Notes under the pieces: model-generated
Database searches by the model: none
Seen by the model: the letters and a program-made list of their open reading frames with translations, nothing else
Told to the model about the DNA's origin: nothing
Position numbers and translations under genes: made by a program
Source of the DNA: JBLXBZ01 sp048265185
GTDB taxonomy: Bacteria > Pseudomonadota > Alphaproteobacteria > Rhizobiales > Stappiaceae
Assembly (NCBI GenBank): GCA_048265185.1
Contig: JBLXBZ010000001.1
Coordinates: forward strand, 620,001-684,000
DNA length: 64,000 nt
Direction: 5' to 3'
Shown: positions 9,635 through 18,238 of the stretch, one piece after another
How the letters are laid out: each line of letters begins with the position of its first letter
Numbering within the stretch: the stretch's first letter is position 1

Positions 9635-9676
9635 AAAGAACTAAGGCGCGTGCTCTTCTCGCTTCTTAGTTCTTTT
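9635..9676. terminator. Bidirectional terminator between metC and the LAB_N gene
   Basis: AAAGAACTAAG (9635-9645) pairs perfectly with CTTAGTTCTTT (9665-9675). A T-run ends the stem on the plus strand, and the left arm gives a T-run on the minus strand. It sits between the convergent metC and LAB_N genes and can serve both. Confidence 0.85.
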
Positions 9677-9692
9677 CGGATTAGAAAATCAA

Positions 9693-10010
9693 TTACAGAG
9701 TCGGGTCTCTACGTTTTTCTTTAAAAATAAGCCAAAGGTTACGAAAATAAATCACTAAACCAAGCGCTTGCCCAGCTATAAACACCGGATCTTGCTGTTT
9801 AATCGAATAAATCAAAAGCAACATTCCCCCGCCAATGGAGAAGAACCAAAAAGCGACGGGCACGATGGATTTTCCCACACGCTCTGATGCGAGCCACTGG
9901 ACTACAAAGCGCATCATGAACATAAACTGGGCCACGAAGCCCAGCACAATCCATCCGCTAAATTGCTCCACGAACACCACATGCAGCCAATTTATAAACT
10001 GATCAATCAT
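9693..10010 (-). CDS. LAB_N domain small membrane protein
   Basis: 105-residue protein made wholly of the lipid-A-biosynthesis N-terminal (LAB_N) domain, with three hydrophobic segments (about 20-35, 50-68, 74-92). The FVAQFMFMMRFVVQWLASER stretch is characteristic. Such stand-alone proteins occur beside GT2/GT39 enzymes that decorate lipid A or other envelope lipids; their own role is not well established. It starts two bases after the GT2 stop, so it is the last gene of a four-gene operon. Confidence 0.85.
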   Translation of the reverse strand: MIDQFINWLHVVFVEQFSGWIVLGFVAQFMFMMRFVVQWLASERVGKSIVPVAFWFFSIGGGMLLLIYSIKQQDPVFIAGQALGLVIYFRNLWLIFKEKRRDPTL

Positions 10011-10012
10011 GA

Positions 10013-10807
10013 TCAGACCTCCTCAGCCGAGCTGGCGCCGGCTTGATCGACAATCGTCGCGACCATTGGAATTTTTGCTCTGCGCCGACGTAACCACCAA
10101 ACGCCGTAAAGGTCGAGAATCCCTATCAACGCCCGATCGAAAATTCCATATTTCGACGCGCCGTGACGACGTTCGCGATCAACCACATCCACGTGAACAA
10201 CCCCAAACCCCTCGCGCAAGACCAAAGCGGGCAAAAAACGATGCCAGCTATCGAAGTAAGGAAGCCTCAAAAAAACCTCGCGGCGCACCGCCTTCAGCCC
10301 GCAACCTGAATCGCGCGTGTTGTCCTGCAACAACCAACCTCTCAAGCCATTGGCGAAACGTGAAGCATAACGCTTAAAGAAACTCGCTTTTCGTCCCAGC
10401 CGTTGCCCTGCGGCCAGCGCCACGGACGGCCCCGCCCGCTCAAGCGCGTCCAGAAGCGCGGGAATATAAGCCGGATCGTTTTGGCCGTCGCCGTCGATCG
10501 TCACCACCACGGCGCCATGCGCGATAAGCAGCCCGCTCCGCACGGAGCAACTTTGACCGCAAGAGCGTTCATGCTGGATAGCCCTCAGCCAGGCGTTTCG
10601 CCCAGCGTATTCCAGCAACATTTGATCCGTGCCGTCGCTAGAGCCGTCATCAATAACGATAACCTCAAAAGAACGACCCGTCAGGGCTGTGGAAATTTCA
10701 TCCAACAAACCTGGCAGATTACCGATCTCATCCTTCGCAGGTATGACGACGGTTACATCCACTGAAGTGGAAAGTGTTTCTGGTTCGATTATTTCTCGAT
10801 GAATCAT
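10013..10807 (-). CDS. GT2 glycosyltransferase, polyprenyl-phosphate sugar synthase-like
   Basis: 264-residue GT-A glycosyltransferase resembling dolichol-phosphate-mannose and undecaprenyl-phosphate sugar transferases. The N-terminal VVIPAKDEIGNLPGLLDEI, the EVIVIDDGSSDGT nucleotide-binding motif and the DGDGQNDP metal site are intact. No C-terminal membrane helices are seen; the neighbouring LAB_N protein may supply them. The start overlaps the PAP2 stop by four bases. Inferred role: charging a polyprenyl phosphate with a sugar that the GT39 enzyme of the same operon then transfers in the periplasm. Confidence 0.9.
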   Translation of the reverse strand: MIHREIIEPETLSTSVDVTVVIPAKDEIGNLPGLLDEISTALTGRSFEVIVIDDGSSDGTDQMLLEYAGRNAWLRAIQHERSCGQSCSVRSGLLIAHGAVVVTIDGDGQNDPAYIPALLDALERAGPSVALAAGQRLGRKASFFKRYASRFANGLRGWLLQDNTRDSGCGLKAVRREVFLRLPYFDSWHRFLPALVLREGFGVVHVDVVDRERRHGASKYGIFDRALIGILDLYGVWWLRRRRAKIPMVATIVDQAGASSAEEV

Positions 10808-11748
10808 GGCGCCATTTCACTCGGGAGGTCGGACGGATCTCTTTCAGTTGTGACGGCTTTATACAAAGCAAGCCGTCCGCGAAAGAGCCGCCACACGGAT
10901 CTAGCGCATATTTTTGCGGAAAAAGGGCTAATAAGCGGCTTTGGCCAATTTCCACCCGACATTTTGAACCCTACGCCCCGCCGCGCGAGCCAACGCGCGC
11001 ATATCATGGTGAATGTAACGCCGAGCAATGTTCCCGCCACAACGTCGCTCGGATAATGGGCGCCCACCATGATCCGACTGAAGGCGAGCCAAAAAGCGCA
11101 AACCACAATCAACCATAACCAAGTTGGAAAGATCAATGCAAGCGCCGTCGCCATCGCCGCCACCGTGGTGGAATGGCCGGAGGGAAAACTGGTGAAAGAT
11201 CCATTAAAGCCCAGAACGTCAAAATAAACAGGTCCCAGCTCCTCATAAAATTTAGGGCGCGCACGACCGATGATCCATTTGAAAATCAACACCAACACGC
11301 CGCTTCCCGCGACAGTGACGAAAATAAAAGCGCAATACGTCCATGCCGTGATAAGGCTCATTTTCACACGGAACGTGAGGCGTTCCCAATCAAGCAAGGT
11401 CATGCCGATGCAAAACAGCCCCGTTGACCACAATATCCAATGGGCCTTGCCAAAGTCGGTAACGAAAGAAAACCCTTCGCGGTAGGCGTGCGGCAAGGAT
11501 TGCAGCCATGGGAACGTAGGAATATCCAGCAAGACGATCGCCGCGCCGACGGTCAGCAAAAACACGGCCAGAACGTCTTGAGGGCGAAATCCGGTCGTCA
11601 ACGGAACATGAAGCCGCTCTTCACGGACTTTTCGCCTCGACAAAACTTGCCGAACAGCGGCGAAGTTTTTCTTCATGCGTGCGAAATGAGCTTTCATGCG
11701 ACTTTTCACGGATTGCTCGGAATGCTTTCCGTCAGCATCAACATTCAT
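10804..11748 (-). CDS. PAP2-family membrane phosphatase
   Basis: 314-residue inner-membrane phosphatase of the PAP2/LpxE-like superfamily. The three active-site motifs are visible: KWIIGRARP, then FPSGHSTTVAAM, then SRIMVGAHYPSDVVAG. An N-terminal basic cytoplasmic segment of about 50 residues precedes the first helix. Start and stop overlap the neighbouring GT39 and GT2 genes by four bases each. It may dephosphorylate lipid A or a polyprenyl diphosphate as part of the same modification pathway; the substrate is not determinable from sequence. Confidence 0.88.
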   Translation of the reverse strand: MNVDADGKHSEQSVKSRMKAHFARMKKNFAAVRQVLSRRKVREERLHVPLTTGFRPQDVLAVFLLTVGAAIVLLDIPTFPWLQSLPHAYREGFSFVTDFGKAHWILWSTGLFCIGMTLLDWERLTFRVKMSLITAWTYCAFIFVTVAGSGVLVLIFKWIIGRARPKFYEELGPVYFDVLGFNGSFTSFPSGHSTTVAAMATALALIFPTWLWLIVVCAFWLAFSRIMVGAHYPSDVVAGTLLGVTFTMICARWLARRGVGFKMSGGNWPKPLISPFSAKICARSVWRLFRGRLALYKAVTTERDPSDLPSEMAP

Positions 11749-13553
11749 CCCCGGCTCCCCATATCCGCGCTTTCACCACTTGCGTTTTGGTCCGATATAG
11801 GGAGGTACACTCCTATATTCAGCTCCTTACCGCCATTAATATTCAATCCCATAACACGTGAGACGAGACGAACTTCAAATCCGTTTTCACGCACGGCGTC
11901 AAGGAACGCCTTTTCTTCACGACTTTCAACCACGGCCGCAAAACAGCTGGCGTCCGGAGCGCCGCCAAGGTGTCGCGCCGCTTCCTCAGCCGATCCTAGC
12001 AACGTATCCGTTCCTTGCAAAAATACGTAACTAGGTTCGTTGAACCCCGCCGACGCCACGACCGGATGCTCGCATTGCGCCGCCTGCGACACAGCCGCCG
12101 TCAAACGCGGACTAATCCAGATGGGCTTCAAAGCCGGCATGGTGAACGCCCATGTGCCGCAAAACAAACCAAACGCGCATAAAACGACGGATGGAATGGC
12201 CGCATATGGCGCGCCTGACTGGATTTTCTTGGCGGCGAGATAGGCGAAATATCCAGCAAGGAGAACAATCATCACCGCCGGCGGCGACGGCCACACACCC
12301 AAAAACGCCGGCGCCCCGATATTAACGATGATCACCAACCCCACAGGGATCGCAAACAGAAGCGTCGCCGCCCAGCGCGTAAATTTTCCATACTTGAAAT
12401 TAGACGTTTCACTCAAGACGACGCCGCACAGAATCGCTAAAGCGGGAGCCAACGGCAAAGTGTAATGCGGCAACTTCGTCGCCACGAGTTCAAAAACAAT
12501 CCACGAAGGAACGAACCAGGTCAGACAAAACGCCACGCCCGGCCGAAAACCAAACGGACGCAGCGCGGCGAGCACAAAAACCACGAACGCAGGCAGAGGC
12601 CAAAACGTCAATAAACCGGCGGCCAAATGGGTGAAGGGCGGCGCTCCATGACTTTCCTGACCGCTGGCCACCTTACCCAGCAGGTCTTTACCCAAAGCTT
12701 CTTGAAAGAACTGCCCATCCGTGGCGAGGGAAATCGCGATCAACCATGGACTAACCAGCGCCGCCAGCCAAAGAACGCCAGCTAATGGCGCCGCTCGCTT
12801 CATCCAGCGCACGTCACGTTGATAAATGCAAAGGCCCGCCATGGTCAGCCCCAGCACCATCAGAACAAGCGGCCCCTTCACAAGCACGCCCATGGCCATG
12901 GCCGTCCACAAAACAAAAGACATCCCCCATCGCCGACGCTCGCCGGTGCTCAAATACAAGCGGGCAAGCGCTCCTTGGGCCGCAACCACGCACGCCAATA
13001 ACATCGCATCCGTTTTGGCAAGCCTCGCTTCAGTTCCAAGGAGGATAATGGAAGCGAGAAGAATCCCGGCGAGCAAAGCCCCGGAAGGAGACGTGAATGC
13101 CCGAGCGGCCCAATAGGTTAGGAGCACAGCCGCAATCGCTCCCAGAAATGACGGGAGCCTATAAGCCCATATCGGCGACGTTTCCCCTGAGCCGGTTATT
13201 TTTGCGGAAAACGCCTGAATCCAATAAATCCCGATTGGCTTTTTATGGCGAGGATCGTCTTGGAACCGAATATCCACATAATCGCCGCTTTGCAGCATTT
13301 GCTTGGTGGCCTGAGCGAAGCGCGGCTCGTCACGATCAAGCGGCGGCACGCTCATCAAGCCGGGAGCAAACATCGCCGCCGACAAAACAACCAGCAGCAA
13401 TGGCGCGATCAGGCGATGCCCGAACAAGCGGACCCAGGCGAAGTCGGAAACCCGCCCAATCCTCGCGAGGTCATCCGGAGAGTGCGCCCCTCCCCCTTCG
13501 GCGGCGGAGCCCTTTATCGAAGCATTCATCTCACTTTGATCGGAAGTGGTCAT
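11745..13553 (-). CDS. GT39 ArnT-like polyprenyl-sugar glycosyltransferase
   Basis: 602-residue multi-spanning glycosyltransferase of the ArnT/PMT group. The first periplasmic loop carries PPLDRDEPRFAQATKQML, whose Asp-Glu pair is the family's catalytic signature. About ten further hydrophobic segments and a soluble C-terminal domain (about 480-602) follow. It heads the operon GT39-PAP2-GT2-LAB_N. Known members move aminoarabinose or galacturonate from a lipid carrier to lipid A or core; which sugar and acceptor apply here is unknown. The start has a weak ribosome site, and residue 9 (MNASIKG) is an alternative. Confidence 0.88.
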   Translation of the reverse strand: MTTSDQSEMNASIKGSAAEGGGAHSPDDLARIGRVSDFAWVRLFGHRLIAPLLLVVLSAAMFAPGLMSVPPLDRDEPRFAQATKQMLQSGDYVDIRFQDDPRHKKPIGIYWIQAFSAKITGSGETSPIWAYRLPSFLGAIAAVLLTYWAARAFTSPSGALLAGILLASIILLGTEARLAKTDAMLLACVVAAQGALARLYLSTGERRRWGMSFVLWTAMAMGVLVKGPLVLMVLGLTMAGLCIYQRDVRWMKRAAPLAGVLWLAALVSPWLIAISLATDGQFFQEALGKDLLGKVASGQESHGAPPFTHLAAGLLTFWPLPAFVVFVLAALRPFGFRPGVAFCLTWFVPSWIVFELVATKLPHYTLPLAPALAILCGVVLSETSNFKYGKFTRWAATLLFAIPVGLVIIVNIGAPAFLGVWPSPPAVMIVLLAGYFAYLAAKKIQSGAPYAAIPSVVLCAFGLFCGTWAFTMPALKPIWISPRLTAAVSQAAQCEHPVVASAGFNEPSYVFLQGTDTLLGSAEEAARHLGGAPDASCFAAVVESREEKAFLDAVRENGFEVRLVSRVMGLNINGGKELNIGVYLPISDQNASGESADMGSRG

Positions 13554-13738
13554 ATACGTCGCCCGATGCTTAAACCTATCACATGCGAACCTCCTACATG
13601 AGAGAGGATGAAAGGGGAACCATTGAGTTCAGCGAACCGGATGAAAGACGATACGCTCCATGTGTCACAAGTTATTCGAACGCATGTTGTATCGAGGCGA
13701 AATTCGATGGCTGAAGGCTTGAAGGAAAGATCCCGAAA

Positions 13739-14542
13739 ATGACAACATTAGTGCAAATTACAGATCTGCATATGCGCCCGATCGACAAGCTCTTTTGTCA
13801 GATTGTGGACACGAACGGCCTTGCCTTCAACGCTTTCTCCGCCTTGAAACCCCTATCGGCGCAGATAGATGGAATAGTGATCACCGGAGATTTAACCAAT
13901 GACGGGGCCGAGAGCGAATACGCCGGTCTCGCTCATCAGCTGACCCAGCTCGACTGCCCGGTTTTCACATTGCCGGGAAATCATGACAACCCCGCTTTAA
14001 TGCGCAAACTTCTGACAAACGCCGGTCCGCTGGAAAACGGCGCAGAGGACAAAATTTATTATGCGGTCCAAGTTGGCGACTTGACCTTGATATGTTTAGA
14101 CAGCTCCGTCCCCGGAGAGCCATATGGAAACTTGGGTTCCACGCAATTGTCCTGGCTAGAGGCGCAGATCACGAGTTGCGACACCCCGGTCGTAATCGCA
14201 TTGCATCACCCGCCAATCGCCACCGGTCTTGCGAAGATGGACGCAATTGGCTTACGCGACTCTCCCGCTTTTCAAAAGATCATTGAAAAGGCGCCTTGCG
14301 TCAGTCGAATTATCTGCGGCCATGTTCACCGGCCCATATTCGCAAATTTCGCGGGCGTGACCGTCACCATAGCGCCAAGCACCGCCCATCAGCTGGCTTT
14401 GGATCTCACGGGAATGAACCCTCCTGAATTTTCACTGGAGCCGCCGGCTTATTTTCTGCATCACTATACGAAAAACGCCGGACTTATTACGCATATGGCT
14501 TATTTCGAAAGCTATCCGGGCCCCTATCCCTTTGACGGATAG
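13739..14542 (+). CDS. Class III cyclic-nucleotide phosphodiesterase-like metallophosphoesterase
   Basis: 267-residue calcineurin-like metallophosphoesterase of the CpdA/GpdQ type. The metal ligands are in order: TDLHM (D8, H10), ITGDLTNDG, LPGNHD, ALHHPP and ICGHVHRP. Family members hydrolyse cAMP, other cyclic nucleotides or glycerophosphodiesters. GGAAAG lies upstream of the ATG. It is followed after 29 bases by a CAP lipoprotein gene on the same strand. The exact substrate is uncertain. Confidence 0.85.
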   Translation: MTTLVQITDLHMRPIDKLFCQIVDTNGLAFNAFSALKPLSAQIDGIVITGDLTNDGAESEYAGLAHQLTQLDCPVFTLPGNHDNPALMRKLLTNAGPLENGAEDKIYYAVQVGDLTLICLDSSVPGEPYGNLGSTQLSWLEAQITSCDTPVVIALHHPPIATGLAKMDAIGLRDSPAFQKIIEKAPCVSRIICGHVHRPIFANFAGVTVTIAPSTAHQLALDLTGMNPPEFSLEPPAYFLHHYTKNAGLITHMAYFESYPGPYPFDG

Positions 14543-14571
14543 AAATTTAACCGCAACGACGGTGGAGACCA

Positions 14572-15162
14572 ATGACAGGACAATCAAGGGATATGAAGAA
14601 AAACGACATTTCACCCAGCAAAAGGTTTTTGCTGCTAGGCGGCGCCAGCGCGTTGGCCGCGATCAGCTTAGGAGGGTGCGCAGGTCTTGAGAAGATTCCC
14701 GAGAATGTGGTCGTCACGCCTGTTCCTGTAAACATGCCGGCGGCGCTGCGGCGTCTGAACGCTTATCGGCTCACCAACTCTCTCGCGCCGGTCAAGAATA
14801 ACACTCTCCTTGATCGGATCGCGATGGACATGGCGGTCTATATCGCCAAGCGCGACACCATGAGCACGCAAAAGCATTCAAGCGCCGGGCTAGCCTCTCG
14901 TCTCGACGCCGCCGGATATCCCAACGTCGCCGGAGCGGAGAACCTGGGAGCGGGATACGCCGACTATGCAGCCGCCTTCACAGGATGGGTTGAATCGGCG
15001 GATCACAACCACAATTTGTTGAACCCACATGTAACGGAAATAGGGCTGGCTCACACCAAACGAACCGACGGAAAATGGCGTAACTTCTGGGTGATGATCC
15101 TCGCGCGCCCCAAAACGACGACGCCCTATCGCCCCGAAGTCGCAGGCGTAAGCGCCATGTAG
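14572..15162 (+). CDS. CAP-domain (SCP) lipoprotein
   Basis: 196-residue predicted lipoprotein. After a basic start, the hydrophobic stretch LLLGGASALAAISLGGC ends in a lipobox with the acceptor cysteine. The C-terminal two-thirds is a CAP/SCP domain: LNAYRLTNSLAPVKNNTLLD, the QKHSSAGLASRLDAAGY His region, and AENLGAGYADYAAAFTGW. Bacterial CAP proteins are envelope proteins of mostly unknown activity. GGAG sits five bases before the 14572 ATG, which favours it over the ATG at 14593. Its 3' end overlaps the convergent GNAT gene by 37 bases. Confidence 0.85.
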   Translation: MTGQSRDMKKNDISPSKRFLLLGGASALAAISLGGCAGLEKIPENVVVTPVPVNMPAALRRLNAYRLTNSLAPVKNNTLLDRIAMDMAVYIAKRDTMSTQKHSSAGLASRLDAAGYPNVAGAENLGAGYADYAAAFTGWVESADHNHNLLNPHVTEIGLAHTKRTDGKWRNFWVMILARPKTTTPYRPEVAGVSAM

Positions 15163-15650
15163 CAAGCGCCCTCCCCATAGGCGCTAAGGTCCATATGCGC
15201 CGTCTGCGCGGCTGAGACCGGCTCGAAACCGCGAGCGGCCCAATAGCTCACCGCTTGAGCGATCGCCACAAGAGCGATCCGTTCGACGCCAAGAGCCGCG
15301 CCCAACTCCGCCAAATCGCTCAAGAGCTGACGCGCCCCTCCTCTCCCTCTGGCCAGCGAAGAAATAGCCACGTCATGAATATAGAAAACATCCGGTTTTC
15401 GGGGAATCTGGCCCAAGCGCGCATTTAATTTTGGCGCAGAGCCAAACACCCACGGATGCGATATCGCATATCCCAAAACGCCGTCTCCGGATCTCAAAAC
15501 TCGGCAGCCAGCGGGGAAAAGAGCGAGACGCTCGCGAAACGCTTCGGTTTCATCAGGCAGATCCGGATAGGATTCCTTCATTATAGGCGCGAGAGAGCCA
15601 AGATCGCTCTCTCTCATCAACGACCAACTCAGACCTGATTTATCAACCAT
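15126..15650 (-). CDS. GNAT-family N-acetyltransferase
   Basis: 174-residue acetyltransferase. The acetyl-CoA loop is seen in ISSLARGRGGARQLLSDLAELG, with the preceding beta strand VFYIHDVAIS. The C-terminus (QAVSYWAARGFEPVS) is the usual last strand-helix of the fold. The substrate cannot be told. It is convergent with the CAP lipoprotein gene, and the two overlap by 37 bases at their 3' ends. Confidence 0.85.
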   Translation of the reverse strand: MVDKSGLSWSLMRESDLGSLAPIMKESYPDLPDETEAFRERLALFPAGCRVLRSGDGVLGYAISHPWVFGSAPKLNARLGQIPRKPDVFYIHDVAISSLARGRGGARQLLSDLAELGAALGVERIALVAIAQAVSYWAARGFEPVSAAQTAHMDLSAYGEGACYMALTPATSGR

Positions 15651-15885
15651 CCAACCACCCGCCGTAATCGCGCATAAATCAAACTATCCAGAAGAGTTTT
15701 AACGCCCCCGAGACCACATGCAACGCATCATCTCCGGTTGACCTGTCCCACGTCATCCGGTCACATGCGTAAATCAGCCGAAATAGTTTTTTTCTATTCC
15801 TGCACGCCGCGCCTTTTAATTTCTGGAAAGCTGTAGCGTTCATAATGTAACAAGAATACCGCCATGGGGACGCCGCCGGTGATGA

Positions 15886-16404
15886 ATGTTTGAAATTATC
15901 GCAGTTCTTATCGCCGTCACAATCGGCCTCGCAATCGCTGGACCACTATTTAAGGCTTATGGCGCTTCGAGAGCCCGCGCGAGCGATGCGGACAAGATGC
16001 GACAACTTCGAGAACGCATTGAAACTTACGCGCCAGAGCAGCCTACGCCGGCGGTGTCATTGTCATTGCCACAGGACGCGCAGACCCCGGCGACTCAGAC
16101 ACAGGCGGAAAAGCTGGCGACTTATGGCGTGTTCATCGCCCAAGACACCACTTTCAACGGCGCCGCCGCTCTGATTGTTCTAATGCGCGGCGCTCGCGAA
16201 TCGCTGATGTCCGACTATGGCGTCGCCCCTATGCGCAAACACACCCACGCCATAGCTCCGTTTCTGCTCTCTCATTCATTGGCGCTTCAATGCGCAATCG
16301 ATTACGCATTGAGAACGCCCGACGGTGAAGAATACGATTTTCCAGAAAATGACATGCCGCATATTCGCGACGCGCTGATCGATTGGATCGCGACAATTGA
16401 ATAA
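15886..16404 (+). CDS. Unknown protein with N-terminal membrane anchor
   Basis: 172-residue protein I do not recognise. Residues 2-24 form one hydrophobic helix, followed by a basic/acidic stretch, a Pro/Gln/Thr-rich linker (about 48-75) and a soluble domain of about 95 residues (from LATYGVFIAQDTTFNGAAALIVL) with two predicted long helices. It lies 18 bases upstream of anmK on the same strand and may be co-transcribed with it, but nothing links it to sugar recycling. Confidence 0.7.
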   Translation: MFEIIAVLIAVTIGLAIAGPLFKAYGASRARASDADKMRQLRERIETYAPEQPTPAVSLSLPQDAQTPATQTQAEKLATYGVFIAQDTTFNGAAALIVLMRGARESLMSDYGVAPMRKHTHAIAPFLLSHSLALQCAIDYALRTPDGEEYDFPENDMPHIRDALIDWIATIE

Positions 16405-16422
16405 AGCGAAAGGACCAAGGGG

Positions 16423-17565
16423 ATGACGGCGAACAACAAGGCGGCTTGGGCCGTGGGCCTGATGACGGGCACCGTGCTCGATGGCATGGTCGACATAGCG
16501 CTTTTACAAACCGACGGCGAGCGTATTCATGAATTCGGCCCCTGGACGCTCGCAGCCTACCCGGATGAGGTGAACGGCGCCATAGCGACCGCTGTCGACG
16601 ACGCGCTAGAATGGCGCTTCATTGGCCCTGAGCCCACGAGTTTCGCCCATGCTCAAAAACTGCTTTCGTGCGCGCAAGCGGATGCGGTCGCCGATTTTCT
16701 CAAAGAGAACGACTTCCCGATAAATAATGTGGGAGTTATCGGCTTCCACGGCCAGACTGTCCTTCACCGCGCCCCCACCTCCGCACGCCGCGGCGACACC
16801 CGGCAACTGGCCGATGGCCAACTGATGGCCCGACGTCTGGGCGTTCCCGTGGTCTATGACTTTCGCACCGCAGACATTCGCGCAGGCGGACAAGGAGCCC
16901 CCCTTTCGGCCATCTATCATAGAGCTTTGTTGGAAAGCCTCGCGCCTGAAAACAAATCCCCACAAACCGCGGTTCTGAACCTTGGCGGCGTCGGCAACAT
17001 CAGCTGCCCCGACAGCGAGGCCGGCGTCATCGCTTTTGACACCGGTCCGGCGAACGGGCCGCTCAATGACTGGATCAAGCGGCACGGCAAGGGCGTTATG
17101 GACCGCGATGGGCTGATCGCCAAAGCCGGAGCCGTGGACGAACAACGGCTTGAGCGCCTTTTAACCCATCCATATTTCACCACGCCCTACCCCAAGTCTC
17201 TGGACCGTTATGACTTCACCGCTCAGATGGCGGACGGATTGAGCTGCGAAGACGGCGCAGCAACCCTCAGCGCCTTTACGGCGGCGGCGGTGGGCAAAGC
17301 GCTTGATCTTTTGCCCGAGCGGCCTGCGGAGTTAATCATTTGCGGCGGCGGCGGCAAGAACCCGCATCTCGTCGAGCAAATAGGCTTGCGCGCGGGCGTC
17401 AAAACCCGCCTCGCCTCCGAAGTTGGGTGGCGCGGAGACGCGGTTGAAGCGGAGTGCTTCGCATTTCTAGCCATGCGGACATTACGCGGCCTACCCATAA
17501 GTTTCCCGGCGACCACAGGCGTCAACGCCCCCTTATGCGGCGGGAGAATAGCCCGGCCGGCTTAA
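16423..17565 (+). CDS. anmK: Anhydro-N-acetylmuramic acid kinase
   Basis: 380-residue sugar kinase that cleaves and phosphorylates 1,6-anhydro-MurNAc to MurNAc-6-phosphate during cell-wall recycling. The opening GLMTGTVLDGMVDIALL corresponds to the family's GLMSGTSLDGID signature; Gly-Gly-rich ATP-site loops (LNLGGVGNIS, ICGGGGKNP) and the FDTGPANGPLNDW catalytic Asp region are present. AAGGGG precedes the ATG. Length is normal. MurQ is not in the window. Confidence 0.95.
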   Translation: MTANNKAAWAVGLMTGTVLDGMVDIALLQTDGERIHEFGPWTLAAYPDEVNGAIATAVDDALEWRFIGPEPTSFAHAQKLLSCAQADAVADFLKENDFPINNVGVIGFHGQTVLHRAPTSARRGDTRQLADGQLMARRLGVPVVYDFRTADIRAGGQGAPLSAIYHRALLESLAPENKSPQTAVLNLGGVGNISCPDSEAGVIAFDTGPANGPLNDWIKRHGKGVMDRDGLIAKAGAVDEQRLERLLTHPYFTTPYPKSLDRYDFTAQMADGLSCEDGAATLSAFTAAAVGKALDLLPERPAELIICGGGGKNPHLVEQIGLRAGVKTRLASEVGWRGDAVEAECFAFLAMRTLRGLPISFPATTGVNAPLCGGRIARPA

Positions 17566-17685
17566 CGCTGCTCATAGTTTCTGAAATGCGGCGTTGACTT
17601 CGCTCTCATCCGGATAAATAAACACTATAACGACAGCGCGAGCATGCGCTGGATCATTTTAAAACAACTGCGGGATCATTCTGAG

Positions 17686-17991
17686 ATGGTGGCAAGAATT
17701 TACCGTCCGGCCAAAACGGCCACTCAGTCAGGTAAGGCGAAAAGCCACACCTGGGTGCTTGAGTTCGAACCGGAAAGCCCTCGTTCAATTGACCCTTTGA
17801 TGGGATACACATCCTCCGACGACATGAAGCAGCAGATCAAATTGCGCTTCGAGACCAAAGAGGACGCCATCGCATATGCAAAACGCAACGGGTTGTCATA
17901 CCGGATAGAAGCTCCGAAGGAACGACCTGTTCCAACCATAGCTTACGCCGACAACTTCAAGTTCAACCGCTATATGCCTTGGACCCATTAA
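17686..17991 (+). CDS. Complex I accessory subunit (NDUFS4 family)
   Basis: 101-residue NADH:ubiquinone oxidoreductase 18-kDa-type subunit (ETC_C1_NDUFS4). The start MVARIYRPAKTATQSG, then WVLEFEPESPRSIDPLMGYTSS and the FETKEDAIAYAKRNG helix, is diagnostic. This accessory subunit binds peripherally to the NADH-side arm of complex I and is found in alphaproteobacteria and mitochondria. I start it at 17686 for family length; the reading extended to 17644 adds 14 residues not typical of the family. It stands alone here, away from nuo genes, as is common. Confidence 0.92.
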   Translation: MVARIYRPAKTATQSGKAKSHTWVLEFEPESPRSIDPLMGYTSSDDMKQQIKLRFETKEDAIAYAKRNGLSYRIEAPKERPVPTIAYADNFKFNRYMPWTH

Positions 17992-18063
17992 GCACAGAAT
18001 CAAGAAACAAAATACGATCCATATCAAACAGTGAATTTCACCATGATTGTGCGATTCACCTGT

Positions 18064-18092
18064 TTGACAGCGCCCCCTCGCTGCGGATAGAA
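18064..18092 (+). promoter_or_regulatory. Promoter of tRNA-Arg
   Basis: TTGACA (18064-18069), a 17-base spacer and ATAGAA (18087-18092) match a housekeeping sigma promoter whose transcript would start about 15-20 bases before the tRNA. The -35 is perfect and the -10 imperfect. Confidence 0.6.
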
Positions 18093-18115
18093 GACAAGCA
18101 GTTTCTATGTAAAAT

Positions 18116-18192
18116 GGCCCCGTAGCTCAGCTGGATAGAGCGCTCGCCTTCTAAGCGAATGGTCGCAGGTTCGAATCCTGCCGGGGTCACCA
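18116..18192 (+). tRNA. tRNA-Arg (anticodon TCT)
   Basis: A full cloverleaf of 77 bases with encoded CCA. The acceptor GGCCCCG (18116-18122) pairs with CGGGGTC (18182-18188, one G-U), the T-stem GCAGG/CCTGC encloses TTCGAAT, and the anticodon loop CTTCTAA gives TCT, decoding AGA. A good promoter lies upstream. No integrase or direct repeat of its 3' end is seen nearby. Confidence 0.97.
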
Positions 18193-18238
18193 TCGCCTCC
18201 TGAATATTTATCCTCACGTTCTGAGCGCTCTCCCCGCC

